This document shows, one piece after another, positions 1 to 8,571 of a DNA stretch of 64,000 nucleotides. The stretch's first letter is position 1. Every line of letters starts with the position of its first letter. The stretch covers positions 124,001-188,000 of the forward strand of contig CAYZTA010000002.1 of assembly GCA_964481145.1 (NCBI GenBank). Direction: 5' to 3'. The notes below the pieces were generated by a model, which saw nothing but the letters and a program-made list of their open reading frames with translations, did not search any database and was not told where the DNA came from. Both the position numbers and the translations under genes were made by a program. The stretch comes from Sandaracinus sp964481145. Lineage in GTDB: Bacteria; Myxococcota_A; Polyangia; Polyangiales; Sandaracinaceae.

Positions 1-1
1 A

Positions 2-553
2 GCTGTGCAGAGGCCGTATGGGCTCGATGGCGAGGCGGTGTTGCGTGCAAATCATCCCGATATCGTGCGGTGGGAAATCGGCGACCTCGCGTTCGAAGGC
101 AGAGGGCGATTGGCGATGCGCGTGGGGTTGGGGGGGCTTTCGATCGCAGGATTCGATCAGGAAGGGCGCGGATTCCGCAGGGTGGCGGACATCGGTGGAG
201 ATGGCCTGACGATCGATGCTTTGGGGCTCGTGGAGGATGGGCCTCGGGTTCGCGCAAATGGTTTCTTGCCCGAGCGTGAGATTCGCGAGGTCGTCGAGCG
301 AGGTCAGCTCCGGCTTCGACAATGTTACGAGCAAGGCCTTCGCGAGCGCCCGGACCTCGAGGGGCAGATGCGGGTTCAGATCACGGTTGGGCTCGACGGG
401 TCGGTGATGCGCTATCGGGTCACGAGCGGCGATATTCCTGAGGGCATGCAAGCTTGCGTACGAAACTACGTGGAACGGTGGTCTTTTCCGCCGCCGCGAG
501 GGGGAACCGTGACGTTCGAAGCACCGCTGTCGTTCGGGCGCGCGGGTCTGTAG
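2..553 (+). CDS. AgmX/PglI C-terminal-domain protein, 5' end outside window
   Basis: The reading frame is open to the left edge of the window, so the N-terminus is probably missing; the first in-frame start codon inside is GTG at 5. The last ~90 residues carry a helix with a conserved Cys (motif LRQCYEQGL), followed by the strand pattern GQMRVQITVGLDGSV and a closing Cys in MQACVRNYV before a WSFPPP turn. This arrangement is typical of the AgmX/PglI C-terminal (TonB-like) domain common in myxobacteria, where it is found on gliding-motility and envelope proteins. The two Cys could form a disulfide, which would fit a periplasmic location. The N-terminal half matches nothing I recognise. Function beyond an envelope role is not assignable. 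Confidence 0.75.
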   Translation, partial: AVQRPYGLDGEAVLRANHPDIVRWEIGDLAFEGRGRLAMRVGLGGLSIAGFDQEGRGFRRVADIGGDGLTIDALGLVEDGPRVRANGFLPEREIREVVERGQLRLRQCYEQGLRERPDLEGQMRVQITVGLDGSVMRYRVTSGDIPEGMQACVRNYVERWSFPPPRGGTVTFEAPLSFGRAGL

Positions 554-613
554 AACGATCCCCGACAACTTCCCCCGATGCTCGCGACTTGGGGCACGGC
601 CTCGGCAGCACGA

Positions 614-1198
614 TCACACCCCCGCACCAAGAGCGGCAATACACGCCTCACGCGCAGACCAGACTGCGTCGGGATCGAGGCGCTCTGCGCGTGCCCATCG
701 CTCGACAAAGTCCCGATGCCAGGCGAGCTTGACTGCGCCGATCTCCTCGGGTTCGATATCGCGTTCAGCGATGAACCGCTCCGTGCAGCGCCCGCTCGAG
801 TTCGGGAAGGTGACATCCACCCGCTCGCGCCCGGCGACGAGAACACAGTGCGCTTCGGGGATGCTCGAGAATCCACGCGACCGGAGGGTCTCGCCAATGC
901 CCGGCGTGTTCATCTCGTCCATGAGATAAATCCCGATTCGCAAAGGGACATGCACCTGCTCCTCACGGGCCAGTGCGGCGAGCAGTGCGTGTTTCGTACT
1001 GCAGGTCCCCCGCTGCTCCACGAGGACCCGTCCGTAGTTGGCACGATCCGCATTACGGCCATAGGGCAACGCGTGAACCCAGCCGACGGCGGCGTGAAAC
1101 CCGCACATCCCGAGAGCACGGAAGCGGCGCGCGAGTTCGCCATTGGTGAGCGGGAAGTCGGGGCAGGAAGCGAGGAAGGCTGGTGAAGCGGACATCAT
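614..1198 (-). CDS. transglutaminase-like protein
   Basis: A 194-residue protein with a plausible transglutaminase-like (papain-fold) Cys-His-Asp set: Cys in RGTCSTKHALLAALA at about residue 85, His in PEAHCVLVAG at about 137 and Asp in VDVTFP at about 147. Such domains act as peptidases or cross-linkers, or lack activity. No signal peptide is seen, so it is probably cytoplasmic. It lies 12 bp downstream of the small gene that starts at 1588 and is probably co-transcribed with it. The start ATG at 1198 is followed directly by a second ATG; either may be used. The family call rests on motif spacing only and the substrate is unknown. Confidence 0.7.
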   Translation of the reverse strand: MMSASPAFLASCPDFPLTNGELARRFRALGMCGFHAAVGWVHALPYGRNADRANYGRVLVEQRGTCSTKHALLAALAREEQVHVPLRIGIYLMDEMNTPGIGETLRSRGFSSIPEAHCVLVAGRERVDVTFPNSSGRCTERFIAERDIEPEEIGAVKLAWHRDFVERWARAERLDPDAVWSAREACIAALGAGV

Positions 1199-1210
1199 GG
1201 CGACACGCGT

Positions 1211-1588
1211 TCAGAAACGAAGTTCGGTGATCGACTGCTCGATATCGTTCTGCTGCGCAATGAACGCATCCTCGCGACCGCCAGCGTCGACGATCCACAA
1301 GTACTCGTCGCTCACGAAGATCGCGATCGTGTACCGGAATGCATGGCCGTTCAGATCGCGACCCAGACGCACGAGCTTGCCAACTTGACCGTTTGCGGCG
1401 CGCGTGTCGGCCTCGGAGAGCACCGCATACCCTTCTTGGTCTCGCAGACGTCGCACGATGGCTTCGTGCCAAAACTCGAGCGATCCCTGAACTCGATGTC
1501 CGGTGGGGCCGATGGATGAAGGTCCAACGCGTCCCGGTGCGACTCGATCGCGTCGCGCAAGTTTTTGGATCTCTCGGAACACATCCAC
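1211..1588 (-). CDS. small conserved-type hypothetical protein
   Basis: A 125-residue protein starting at GTG 1588; an in-frame TAG lies immediately upstream, so the frame cannot begin earlier. A second GTG two codons in is also possible. The second half (residues ~50-125) has alternating strands, including FRYTIAIFVSDEYLWIVDAG, and ends in a short helix (QQNDIEQSITELRF). This looks like a small alpha/beta domain, but I do not recognise the family. There is no signal peptide or membrane segment. It is divergent from the deacetylase at 1602, with only 13 bp between the two starts, and is followed by the transglutaminase-like gene 12 bp downstream. Confidence 0.6.
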   Translation of the reverse strand: MDVFREIQKLARRDRVAPGRVGPSSIGPTGHRVQGSLEFWHEAIVRRLRDQEGYAVLSEADTRAANGQVGKLVRLGRDLNGHAFRYTIAIFVSDEYLWIVDAGGREDAFIAQQNDIEQSITELRF

Positions 1589-1601
1589 CTACACTTCGGG
1601 A

Positions 1602-2636
1602 ATGCCGGCCCGAAGTCGACAACTCATCGGTCGCGTTCTGCTCTGCGCGGGAGCGCTCATGGGCGGCGGCCTGACCGCGTATTTCACTCGCCCCCATGCG
1701 CAGTCCTTGACCCCTGTCGCAGTCCACACCGTGGAAACGCCCGTCCTCACGACAGTCGTTCAGCCCACCGAGGTCGAGCCTCCAACCCTCGACATCGCTC
1801 CCGAACCCCCGCCGCCCGATTCGTTCGGTTCAACCATGCGCGACGGTTTGGCGATCACCGGCGGCACGCCCCATCGCCTCTTGCTCTTCACGTTCGATGA
1901 CGGACCCGATCATCGTTACACCCCAGGTCTGCTCGACACGCTCGATTCGCTCGGCATCAAAGCCGTCTTCTTCCTCACAGCGCGGCGCTTCGAGGGCAAT
2001 ACCCCGCGAGAGCGCCTCCTCGCGTCGATCGCCGAGGACATCGTACGGCGTGGTCATATCGTCGGCAGTCATACGATGGACCATTTGCAGCTTCCGCTGC
2101 TCGCCCCCGAGCAGTTGGACGAGCAAGTCCTCGGCACCGAGCGCGTATTCGAGCGGGTGCTCGGACAAAGACCTTGGCTGATTCGACCGCCAGGCGGCGC
2201 GCGTTCGACGCGGGTGGACCGATGGCTCGCCAGCCGCGGATACACTCAGATGCTCTGGAATATCGGCACGGGCGATACGCAAGTGCGAACGAGCGATGAG
2301 GTCGTCGGCACGTTTCATCGTGTGCTCGCTCGCCGCGAGATGGACCACGGCGAGCGGGGTGGCGTGGTGCTCTTGCACGACATTCATGCGTGGAGCGTCG
2401 AAGCCTTTCCGCGCATCGTTCGCGATCTCGAGGAACGCAACTGCACCCTCCTCGAACAGGGAGAGGAGCTCTACGACATCGTGAGTGATCCGCGTGTTTT
2501 CTTCGCGGCACGTGGGGCGGCCGAAGCCTCTGAATCGGCGCCGCCGCTCATGCCCGACACCGCATGGCTCGAAGCACGCCAGGCCCGGCTTCGTGAGCAG
2601 GCCGAAGTAAGATGCACTCGGCTCGCGATGCGTTAG
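1602..2636 (+). CDS. polysaccharide deacetylase (NodB domain), membrane-anchored
   Basis: This 344-residue protein has an N-terminal hydrophobic segment (residues ~6-24, LIGRVLLCAGALMGGGLTAY), a Pro-rich linker, and a NodB homology domain from ~95 to ~300. The five NodB motifs are visible: TFDDGPD (catalytic and metal Asp), GSHTMDH (metal His pair), RPPGGARS, WNIGTGD, and VVLLHDIH. The enzyme should be a metal-dependent amidase that removes acetyl groups from chitin-like, peptidoglycan or exopolysaccharide N-acetylhexosamines on the outer side of the inner membrane. The ATG at 1602 was chosen because it opens directly onto the signal anchor; upstream in-frame codons would overlap the divergent gene and look non-coding. 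Specificity cannot be told. Confidence 0.88.
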   Translation: MPARSRQLIGRVLLCAGALMGGGLTAYFTRPHAQSLTPVAVHTVETPVLTTVVQPTEVEPPTLDIAPEPPPPDSFGSTMRDGLAITGGTPHRLLLFTFDDGPDHRYTPGLLDTLDSLGIKAVFFLTARRFEGNTPRERLLASIAEDIVRRGHIVGSHTMDHLQLPLLAPEQLDEQVLGTERVFERVLGQRPWLIRPPGGARSTRVDRWLASRGYTQMLWNIGTGDTQVRTSDEVVGTFHRVLARREMDHGERGGVVLLHDIHAWSVEAFPRIVRDLEERNCTLLEQGEELYDIVSDPRVFFAARGAAEASESAPPLMPDTAWLEARQARLREQAEVRCTRLAMR

Positions 2637-2719
2637 AGCGCGTCCGCATATTCCGGACCGAGCATGGCGCGGAATCGCAGGCGATAACCTGTGACCGACG
2701 AGCAACAACGCCTGTGGTT

Positions 2720-2761
2720 TTGCGAACGAGCCAGGCGATGGGAGGATTTGCGGACACGACC
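2720..2761 (+). repeat. dispersed 42-bp intergenic repeat, copy 1
   Basis: This stretch is 39/42 identical to 63532-63573 in the same orientation. The shared core includes GAACGAGCCAGGCGA and ends in GCGGACACGACC. It lies in the 174-bp gap before the zinc-ribbon/ATPase gene. Copy 2 has a matching left arm that makes an inverted repeat; here a related CGTCCGCAT occurs further upstream, at about 2641-2649, separated by extra sequence. Confidence 0.75.
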
Positions 2762-2810
2762 CAATCGAACTTGTTTGCATACGAGCCATTCGCGTGGCGG
2801 AATCGCGGGC

Positions 2811-5636
2811 ATGAACCCGGCGACTCAGGTCTGTGGCCACTGTAGTTTCGAAAATCCGCGAGCGTTCCGTGCATGTGCGGGCTGCGGGCTGGCTCTTGGC
2901 ACAAATCCCCGTCCGAGCGGGCGGACGTATTTGGAAGCAAGCGCCGATCGCACCCAGGTCGGAGGTCCGCCGACATTCGAGCCCTCGGATGAGATTCCGG
3001 AGCCGAAGCCCAAGCCCGACACCTTGCCGCCGATGGACGATACGGAGCCTCCACTGGTCGGACAAAGCGAGGCGTCGGCCGCGATCTTTTCAGGCATCGA
3101 GACCGCCTTTTCACGCGGCGAGCCGACGCTCGTCGCGCTCGAAGGAGAACGCGGCGCGGGGCGCACTCGATTGCTCATTCACGCCGCTGAGATCGCCGCT
3201 CGACTCTCCCGCGAAACCCGCGTGCAATACGCTTCGTTCCGCGAAGGAGAAGGACCTCATGCGCCCTTTTCACGCATGATGCTCGAACGCTTCGGTGTCA
3301 TTCCGTCGAGCGCCCCGAGCTCGGTGCGTGGACAAATGGCGACGATCGTCGCGGAGACTTTGCCCAACGCCGATGCGGTCACCATCAGCGAAACAGCACA
3401 TCTACTCGGACACCTCTCGGGTGTGCCGTTTCCGGACTCCCCTTTCTTGATGCCGCTCGAAGACCGCCCCGAGGAGCTCGATCGCCGCGCCCGCAATGCG
3501 TTCGCACGATTTCTCGAGGCCGACGCGCGCAAGAGACCCTTGCTCGTCTTGCTCGACAACGCGCAACTCGCAGAGAGCGATGATTGGGAGCTCTTGCAGG
3601 TCATCCTCTCGATCCATGCTCCCATCTCCATCGTGATCGCAGGAGAAGCGCCCATCCTCGAACGGGCCACGAAGCTGGATGCGCCAGGGGGCGTCGCCGC
3701 GGGACCCATCGCTCCTCTGGGAGAAGCCGATGTCGCGTCGATGCTTCATGTGCTCCTGCCAACACTCATCCATGCGTCGGAGCCCGTGGTCGCAGCGTTG
3801 ACGCATCGTTCTCGTGGCAATCCAGCTGCGCTCCGTGAGCTGGTCTTCGCGTTGGTCGAGCTCGGGCTGTTCACCAGGGGGCCCACAGGGCTCGTGGCCG
3901 ATCCGACGAAGCTCGAAACAGGAGGCCTTCCTGTCACGACCGAAGACGCCATTCATGCCCGTTTGATGCGCCTCGATGATCTCGAGCGCGCCACCTTGGA
4001 TCGCGCAGCCGTCGTGGGCGAAGTGGCGTCTGACCGCGCCGTGCTCGCGCAGATGCGTTCCGAGCGAAGATCCCCTGGAGATCGAACCGAACCACTCTCG
4101 CTTTGGCCGGACGACGACGACGAAAGCGCGCTCTCCGAAGCGCTGCGGAGGCTCGAGGAGAAAGGATTCCTCGAACGCCTCGAGGAGACGGAAATCGCGG
4201 GCGCGCGCGAGTACCGATTCGTTCATGCCAAGACCCGGCTCTTCGTGTATCGCGCACAAGATCCCGAGCTTCTTGCCAAACGTCACGCGACCATCGCGCA
4301 TTGGATCACGGTCTCACTCGAGCTTCGAAGACAAGGTGTCGCGGCGATGGCCGCGCCGCATCTCGAGAAGGCGGGGATGTCGAGCCGCGCAGGGCGCGCC
4401 TACCTCGAAGCGGCCAAAGACGAGCTCGCGCGAATGCACACGCAAACCGCGCTGCGCCAGGTGGAGAAAGCACTGGAGCTCGTGCCTCCGAGCGAGATCT
4501 CGAGGAGAATCGATGCGCTTCACGTCCTCGGTTCGCTCCTCACGACGCTCGGTCGCTATGACGAGGCGATGAGCGCGTTCGCCGAAATGCTCGAAGTCAG
4601 CTGGCGCGTGGGCGCGCGTGGAAAGGGGGGCGCCGCGCTCAACCGCATCGCGCGGATTCACCGAATGAAGGGGGAAGAAGAGCAAGCCCGTGCCATCTTG
4701 CTTCGAGCACTCGAGCTCTTCCGAGCCGCAGAAGATTTGCGCGGCGTGGCCAGCACACTCGATGATCTCGCCCAGGTCGAACGTCTGCGCGGCGAGCTCG
4801 AACAAGCGCTCCGCGCCGCGCGAGAAGCGCTCGAGATTCGACGCAATCATGGTGACACGCGCGGCGAAGCCGTTTCGCTCTCGACGCTCGGTTTGATCGA
4901 GCACGCGCGCGGCAATCTCGGTCGCGCCGAGCAGAGTTTCCGTGCTTCGCTCGAGATTCGCGAGTCCATTGGTGATCGAGCAGGCGTGATGCAGTCGTTC
5001 AATGCGCTCGGCGTCGTTGCGTTCGAGCGCGGAGACGTGGAGCGCGCCGAGAGCGCATGGCGGGCAGCGCTCCAGGAGGGCCGCAAGATGGCGGACCGCC
5101 GGACGCAGACGTTCGTCCTGAACAATCTCGGCGAAGCCCTCGGAAAGAGTGGTCGTTTCGATGAGGCCATGGCGTGTCTCGAGGAAGCGCGCGCGCTGGC
5201 ACACGAGCTCGGCGATCGCCGTGCGATTGCGGAGATCGAACGAAATCTCGGGCTCATTGCCTTGGAGCGAGGCGACGAGAACGCGGCCGAGATTCTGCAT
5301 TGCGCGCTCGAGATGGCGAAGGCTTACGGCTCGAAGGAAGCGATTGCCTTGGCGCATCGCGCCATTGGACAGCTGCGCGCACAGACACTCGTACAGCTGG
5401 GAGATCACTCGGACCGCCGCGCCGAAGAAAGTTTCCTCATCGCGATCGATTTGTTTCGTGAAATCGGTGACGAAAAGGACGCCGCCCGGGCGCTCTTGGA
5501 TCTCGGCCAACACCTCGCAACACGTGGTGATGCAGAAACGGCCAAGGAGCGCCTCCGCGAAGCACGCGCGATCATGCGACGCATTGGTCTTGCTGAGCTC
5601 GAACGAGTCGAGCAGACGTTGCTCGAGCTCGGGTGA
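2811..5636 (+). CDS. zinc-ribbon / P-loop ATPase / TPR regulatory protein
   Basis: The 941-residue protein starts at ATG 2811, directly before a zinc ribbon (CGHC ... CAGC, Cys 8, 11, 22 and 25). A P-loop ATPase domain follows: Walker A GERGAGRTRL near residue 110 and Walker B-like LLVLLDNAQL near 243. The second half, from ~550 to the end, is helical repeats with TPR character (for example ALNRIARIHRMKGEEEQARA and ALGVVAFERGDVERAES). This is the layout of STAND-type or cyclase-associated ATPases that act as signal-responsive switches with TPRs sensing or binding partners. There is no kinase, cyclase or DNA-binding domain on it. The next gene, an octaheme cytochrome, overlaps its stop codon, which suggests joint expression. 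Upstream in-frame starts run through a dispersed repeat and were rejected. Confidence 0.82.
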   Translation: MNPATQVCGHCSFENPRAFRACAGCGLALGTNPRPSGRTYLEASADRTQVGGPPTFEPSDEIPEPKPKPDTLPPMDDTEPPLVGQSEASAAIFSGIETAFSRGEPTLVALEGERGAGRTRLLIHAAEIAARLSRETRVQYASFREGEGPHAPFSRMMLERFGVIPSSAPSSVRGQMATIVAETLPNADAVTISETAHLLGHLSGVPFPDSPFLMPLEDRPEELDRRARNAFARFLEADARKRPLLVLLDNAQLAESDDWELLQVILSIHAPISIVIAGEAPILERATKLDAPGGVAAGPIAPLGEADVASMLHVLLPTLIHASEPVVAALTHRSRGNPAALRELVFALVELGLFTRGPTGLVADPTKLETGGLPVTTEDAIHARLMRLDDLERATLDRAAVVGEVASDRAVLAQMRSERRSPGDRTEPLSLWPDDDDESALSEALRRLEEKGFLERLEETEIAGAREYRFVHAKTRLFVYRAQDPELLAKRHATIAHWITVSLELRRQGVAAMAAPHLEKAGMSSRAGRAYLEAAKDELARMHTQTALRQVEKALELVPPSEISRRIDALHVLGSLLTTLGRYDEAMSAFAEMLEVSWRVGARGKGGAALNRIARIHRMKGEEEQARAILLRALELFRAAEDLRGVASTLDDLAQVERLRGELEQALRAAREALEIRRNHGDTRGEAVSLSTLGLIEHARGNLGRAEQSFRASLEIRESIGDRAGVMQSFNALGVVAFERGDVERAESAWRAALQEGRKMADRRTQTFVLNNLGEALGKSGRFDEAMACLEEARALAHELGDRRAIAEIERNLGLIALERGDENAAEILHCALEMAKAYGSKEAIALAHRAIGQLRAQTLVQLGDHSDRRAEESFLIAIDLFREIGDEKDAARALLDLGQHLATRGDAETAKERLREARAIMRRIGLAELERVEQTLLELG

Positions 5637-7405
5637 TCTATCGATCGATGTACGCCCGATTCAGCATCTTCATCGGCGCCGTTTTCTGCATGGTGCTCGT
5701 CGGACGCGGAGCGCACACGTGGTTCGTCGAGCTCCGAACGCCACGCGATCTGCATGAACGTGAATATGTCGGCTCGGGCGCTTGCCAGCGATGTCATCCG
5801 ATTCACCACGCGTCATGGGCGCACACGTTCCATCGCACGATGACACAGAGCGCGGAGGACGAATCCGTGCTCGGTGCATTCGATGGACGTTCGCTCTCCT
5901 ATGGTGGATTCGACGCGAGAATGCTTCGAGAAGGGGGCGAGTTCGTCCTGTCCATCGCGTCGAATGGCGAAGAGCTCGAGCGCGTCCGTATCGATCGCAC
6001 CGTCGGCTCCCGGCGTTATCAACAATACCTCGCTCGTAAAGAAGACGCGTGGTGGCGTTTGCCGATCGCGTGGGATGTCGAAGAGGCCCGTTTCTTTCAT
6101 ATGAACGCGGCCTTCTTGACGCCCGATCCGGAAGGACTCGACGAGCAGAATGTGACCCGCGCCGAGTACGAACGACACGTGACACGATGGAACGACAACT
6201 GTGTCTTTTGCCATAACGTCTCTCCCAATCCCGGGCTCGACGCCTCGATGGAACGCTTCGATACCGAAGTGGCCGAGCTCGGAATCGGATGTGAGGCGTG
6301 CCACGGACCAGGAAGCGAGCACGTCGCGCGGAACACCGATCCATTGCGACGCTATTTGCTTCACTTCGAAGATGATGATGGGATGGGTGACCCGACGATC
6401 ATCTCGCCGAGACGCCTTTCCCCAGAACGTCGCGCCGATGTCTGCGGACGTTGTCACGGACAACGCATCACCGACGACGTGAGCGACTTTCTTGCGCATG
6501 GAGATCCCTTCGTGCCGGGCGACGACCTCGCGCTTTATTCGAGCCCGCTTTGGCACGACACGACTCTCGAGGAACGCGAGCGCGCATTCGAAGCGCGGTT
6601 TTGGGGCGATGGGACCGCGCGACTCACGGCTTACGAATATCAAGGTCTGCTTCAATCGCGATGTGCGAGTGAAGGAATGCTGACGTGCACGGATTGTCAT
6701 GGGATGCACGAGGGGGATCCTCGCGGACAGCTGCGCCCTGCGCTCACTCGAGGAGATTCGATGTGTGCAGGCGCGTGTCATTCGGAGTTGGCGTTGCCAA
6801 CGCGAGCACGTGAGCACTCGAGGCACGATGACGTTCGATGTGTCGATTGCCACATGCCGCACATCGTGTTTGGCGTGCGCGATGTGCATCGAAGTCACCG
6901 CATCGATGTGCCGCGCCCGATGGCGAACGCGCGCGCTGGACGCACCGATGCGTGCACGCTCTGCCATCTCGAAGAGAGCGTCGCGTGGGCAGAACGGATC
7001 GTGGCGCAAGGAGCGAAGCGGATTCCTGAAGCAAGCGAAGATACGGAGCCTGTGCTCATCGAAACCGGCTTCGGCGGCGATCCCATTCAGCGCGCAGTGA
7101 TCATGGCGGCACCTCTCCATGCGCCGGACCGCGATCGCGCACGAAGGCTCGGTGTCTTGCTCACGGTGATGCGCGAAGATGACTACCCTGCCATTCGCCA
7201 TCTCGCATGGAGGACACTTCGTCGTATCGCGAGAAGCGAGCTTACACCGACGCTCTACTCAGCGACCGAGCCTACATCGATGCGCGACCGAGCCATCGAG
7301 ACGATTCGCGCCGAGCTCGGAGAAGCTGTGCACTTCCCCGATCCAAACCAAATCTCCGAACTCCGCGCCCGTGCACGAGAGATCGCGATCGAGATCGGCG
7401 AATGA
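5633..7405 (+). CDS. octaheme c-type cytochrome
   Basis: A 590-residue exported protein with a hydrophobic N-terminal segment (RFSIFIGAVFCMVLVG) and eight covalent heme motifs: CQRCH (~residue 51), CVFCH (~190), CEACH, CGRCH, CTDCH, CAGACH (a CxxxCH variant), CVDCH and CTLCH. Extra His residues (for example HHASWAHTFH) can serve as distal ligands. It should be a periplasmic multiheme electron-transfer protein or oxidoreductase. The region after the last heme is helical and HEAT-like (IRHLAWRTLRRIA). The GTG at 5633 overlaps the previous stop; ATG 5648 is an equally good start. The downstream membrane-protein gene overlaps by ATGA. The redox partner and substrate are unknown, and it does not match the nitrite reductase or HAO signatures I know. 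Confidence 0.87.
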   Translation: MIYRSMYARFSIFIGAVFCMVLVGRGAHTWFVELRTPRDLHEREYVGSGACQRCHPIHHASWAHTFHRTMTQSAEDESVLGAFDGRSLSYGGFDARMLREGGEFVLSIASNGEELERVRIDRTVGSRRYQQYLARKEDAWWRLPIAWDVEEARFFHMNAAFLTPDPEGLDEQNVTRAEYERHVTRWNDNCVFCHNVSPNPGLDASMERFDTEVAELGIGCEACHGPGSEHVARNTDPLRRYLLHFEDDDGMGDPTIISPRRLSPERRADVCGRCHGQRITDDVSDFLAHGDPFVPGDDLALYSSPLWHDTTLEERERAFEARFWGDGTARLTAYEYQGLLQSRCASEGMLTCTDCHGMHEGDPRGQLRPALTRGDSMCAGACHSELALPTRAREHSRHDDVRCVDCHMPHIVFGVRDVHRSHRIDVPRPMANARAGRTDACTLCHLEESVAWAERIVAQGAKRIPEASEDTEPVLIETGFGGDPIQRAVIMAAPLHAPDRDRARRLGVLLTVMREDDYPAIRHLAWRTLRRIARSELTPTLYSATEPTSMRDRAIETIRAELGEAVHFPDPNQISELRARAREIAIEIGE

Positions 7406-7815
7406 GCAACACCGAGCAAAAACGCTGCCGCATCTTTGGATGGAGCGCCCTCTTGGGCTGGGCGGTCTTTGGGTTGTTCTTGGAAGCGATGCACGGATTC
7501 AAGCTGAGCGCTTACTTGGACGATGCGCTCACGCGCGAGCTCCTCACGCTCGCCCACGCCCATGGTGTCGGGCTCTCACTCGTGGTGCTCGTCTTCGGCG
7601 AAGCCGGGCTCCCACTCTTTGATGAACAGGAGCGCAGAAGCCCTTCACGCGCGTTGCAATGGGGCGCGTTGATCGTCCCCGTCGCATTCGCGCTCTCGGC
7701 CATCGATCATCCCGAAGGCGATCCCAACGTGCTCATTTGGCTCGTCCCGGTAGGAGCGCTCGCGATTCTCTATGCGCTCGCCAACACAGCATATCGGGCG
7801 ATCCTATTTCCGTGA
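7402..7815 (+). CDS. small integral membrane protein
   Basis: A 137-residue protein that starts at ATG 7402, overlapping the cytochrome stop as ATGA. It has about four hydrophobic segments (ALLGWAVFGLFLEAMHGF, GVGLSLVVLVFGEAGL, ALQWGALIVPVAFALSA, VLIWLVPVGALAILYAL) and conserved-looking His in EAMHGF and LAHAHG. This suggests a small inner-membrane protein, conceivably a quinone- or heme-linked partner of the cytochrome, but that is inference from position only. Its 3' end overlaps the convergent trmB gene by 12 bp. I do not recognise a named family. Confidence 0.75.
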   Translation: MSNTEQKRCRIFGWSALLGWAVFGLFLEAMHGFKLSAYLDDALTRELLTLAHAHGVGLSLVVLVFGEAGLPLFDEQERRSPSRALQWGALIVPVAFALSAIDHPEGDPNVLIWLVPVGALAILYALANTAYRAILFP

Positions 7816-8421
7816 TCGGAGCGCCAACACGCGATAGACAGGCAATCCGTCTTCATCGGCGCGCACCTCGCGATTCGATCGCGCCCCATACGTGTTTTGC
7901 GCGTTGTCCGCCCACTCGAACCCACCATGCGCTTCGATCTGCGCGCGCATCGAAGCCGCGCGATCTTCGACGTCGGTCTGCACGAAGAGCTCGCCACCTT
8001 GGACGAGCAATCGAGCCACGTGATGGAGCACGTCTTCATCGAGCACGCGTCGCTTCGCGTGCCTCTTCTTCCACCACGGATCTGGAAAATGAATGAACAC
8101 ACGCGCGACGGATTCATCGGGACCACAACGCGGCAGCACCGCGCGTGCGTCTGCACGGAGCGCGACCGCGTTCACGAGCCCCTCTCGCACCCGCCGTAGC
8201 TCCACGAGATGCGCCCATTTCGCTTTGATTTCGAGACCGATGAGGCGCGACTCGGGCGCCGAGCGGGCGCGTTCGAGCAAAAAACGCCCTCGCCCGAAAC
8301 CGATTTCAATTTCGATGGGGCCCGTGCCAGGCACGAGAGAGCCGAGGTCGACATTCCCTTCGGGAACGGTCCGGGCCATGAGGTCATAACGAATCGGCGG
8401 AGCAGTGGTCATGGTGGTCAA
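7804..8421 (-). CDS. trmB: tRNA (guanine-N7-)-methyltransferase
   Basis: TrmB makes m7G46 in the variable loop of tRNAs, using S-adenosylmethionine. The 205-residue protein has the SAM-binding EIGFGRGRFLLERA (family EIGFGxG), the acidic LIGLEIK strand end and the hallmark FPDPWWKKRHAKRR. The C-terminal NTYGARSNREV also matches the family, although E. coli has a T(K/R)FE form there. Length is normal. The gene converges on, and overlaps by 12 bp, the small membrane-protein gene. A second in-frame ATG lies at codon 4. Confidence 0.94.
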   Translation of the reverse strand: MTTMTTAPPIRYDLMARTVPEGNVDLGSLVPGTGPIEIEIGFGRGRFLLERARSAPESRLIGLEIKAKWAHLVELRRVREGLVNAVALRADARAVLPRCGPDESVARVFIHFPDPWWKKRHAKRRVLDEDVLHHVARLLVQGGELFVQTDVEDRAASMRAQIEAHGGFEWADNAQNTYGARSNREVRADEDGLPVYRVLALRSRK

Positions 8422-8571
8422 AGGTGGGTGGCCACGTACGATACGCCACGCGAATGGGCAAGCGACATCGATTCAACGCGCATTATGTGTTGCGTTCTTG
8501 ACCACGAGGCCTGCACCATCGTATCCAAGTTGCGGCGATAATCCGTCGCCAACGTGTGTCTTGGAGGGCTC

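Noticed and set aside
4314..5513. A 399-codon minus-strand frame under the TPR half of the ATPase gene
   Set aside because: It is the codon-bias shadow of a repetitive Ala/Glu/Arg-rich region; the plus-strand protein has clear domains.
5813..7201. A 462-codon minus-strand frame under the cytochrome gene
   Set aside because: The plus-strand frame carries eight heme motifs, so this is a shadow.
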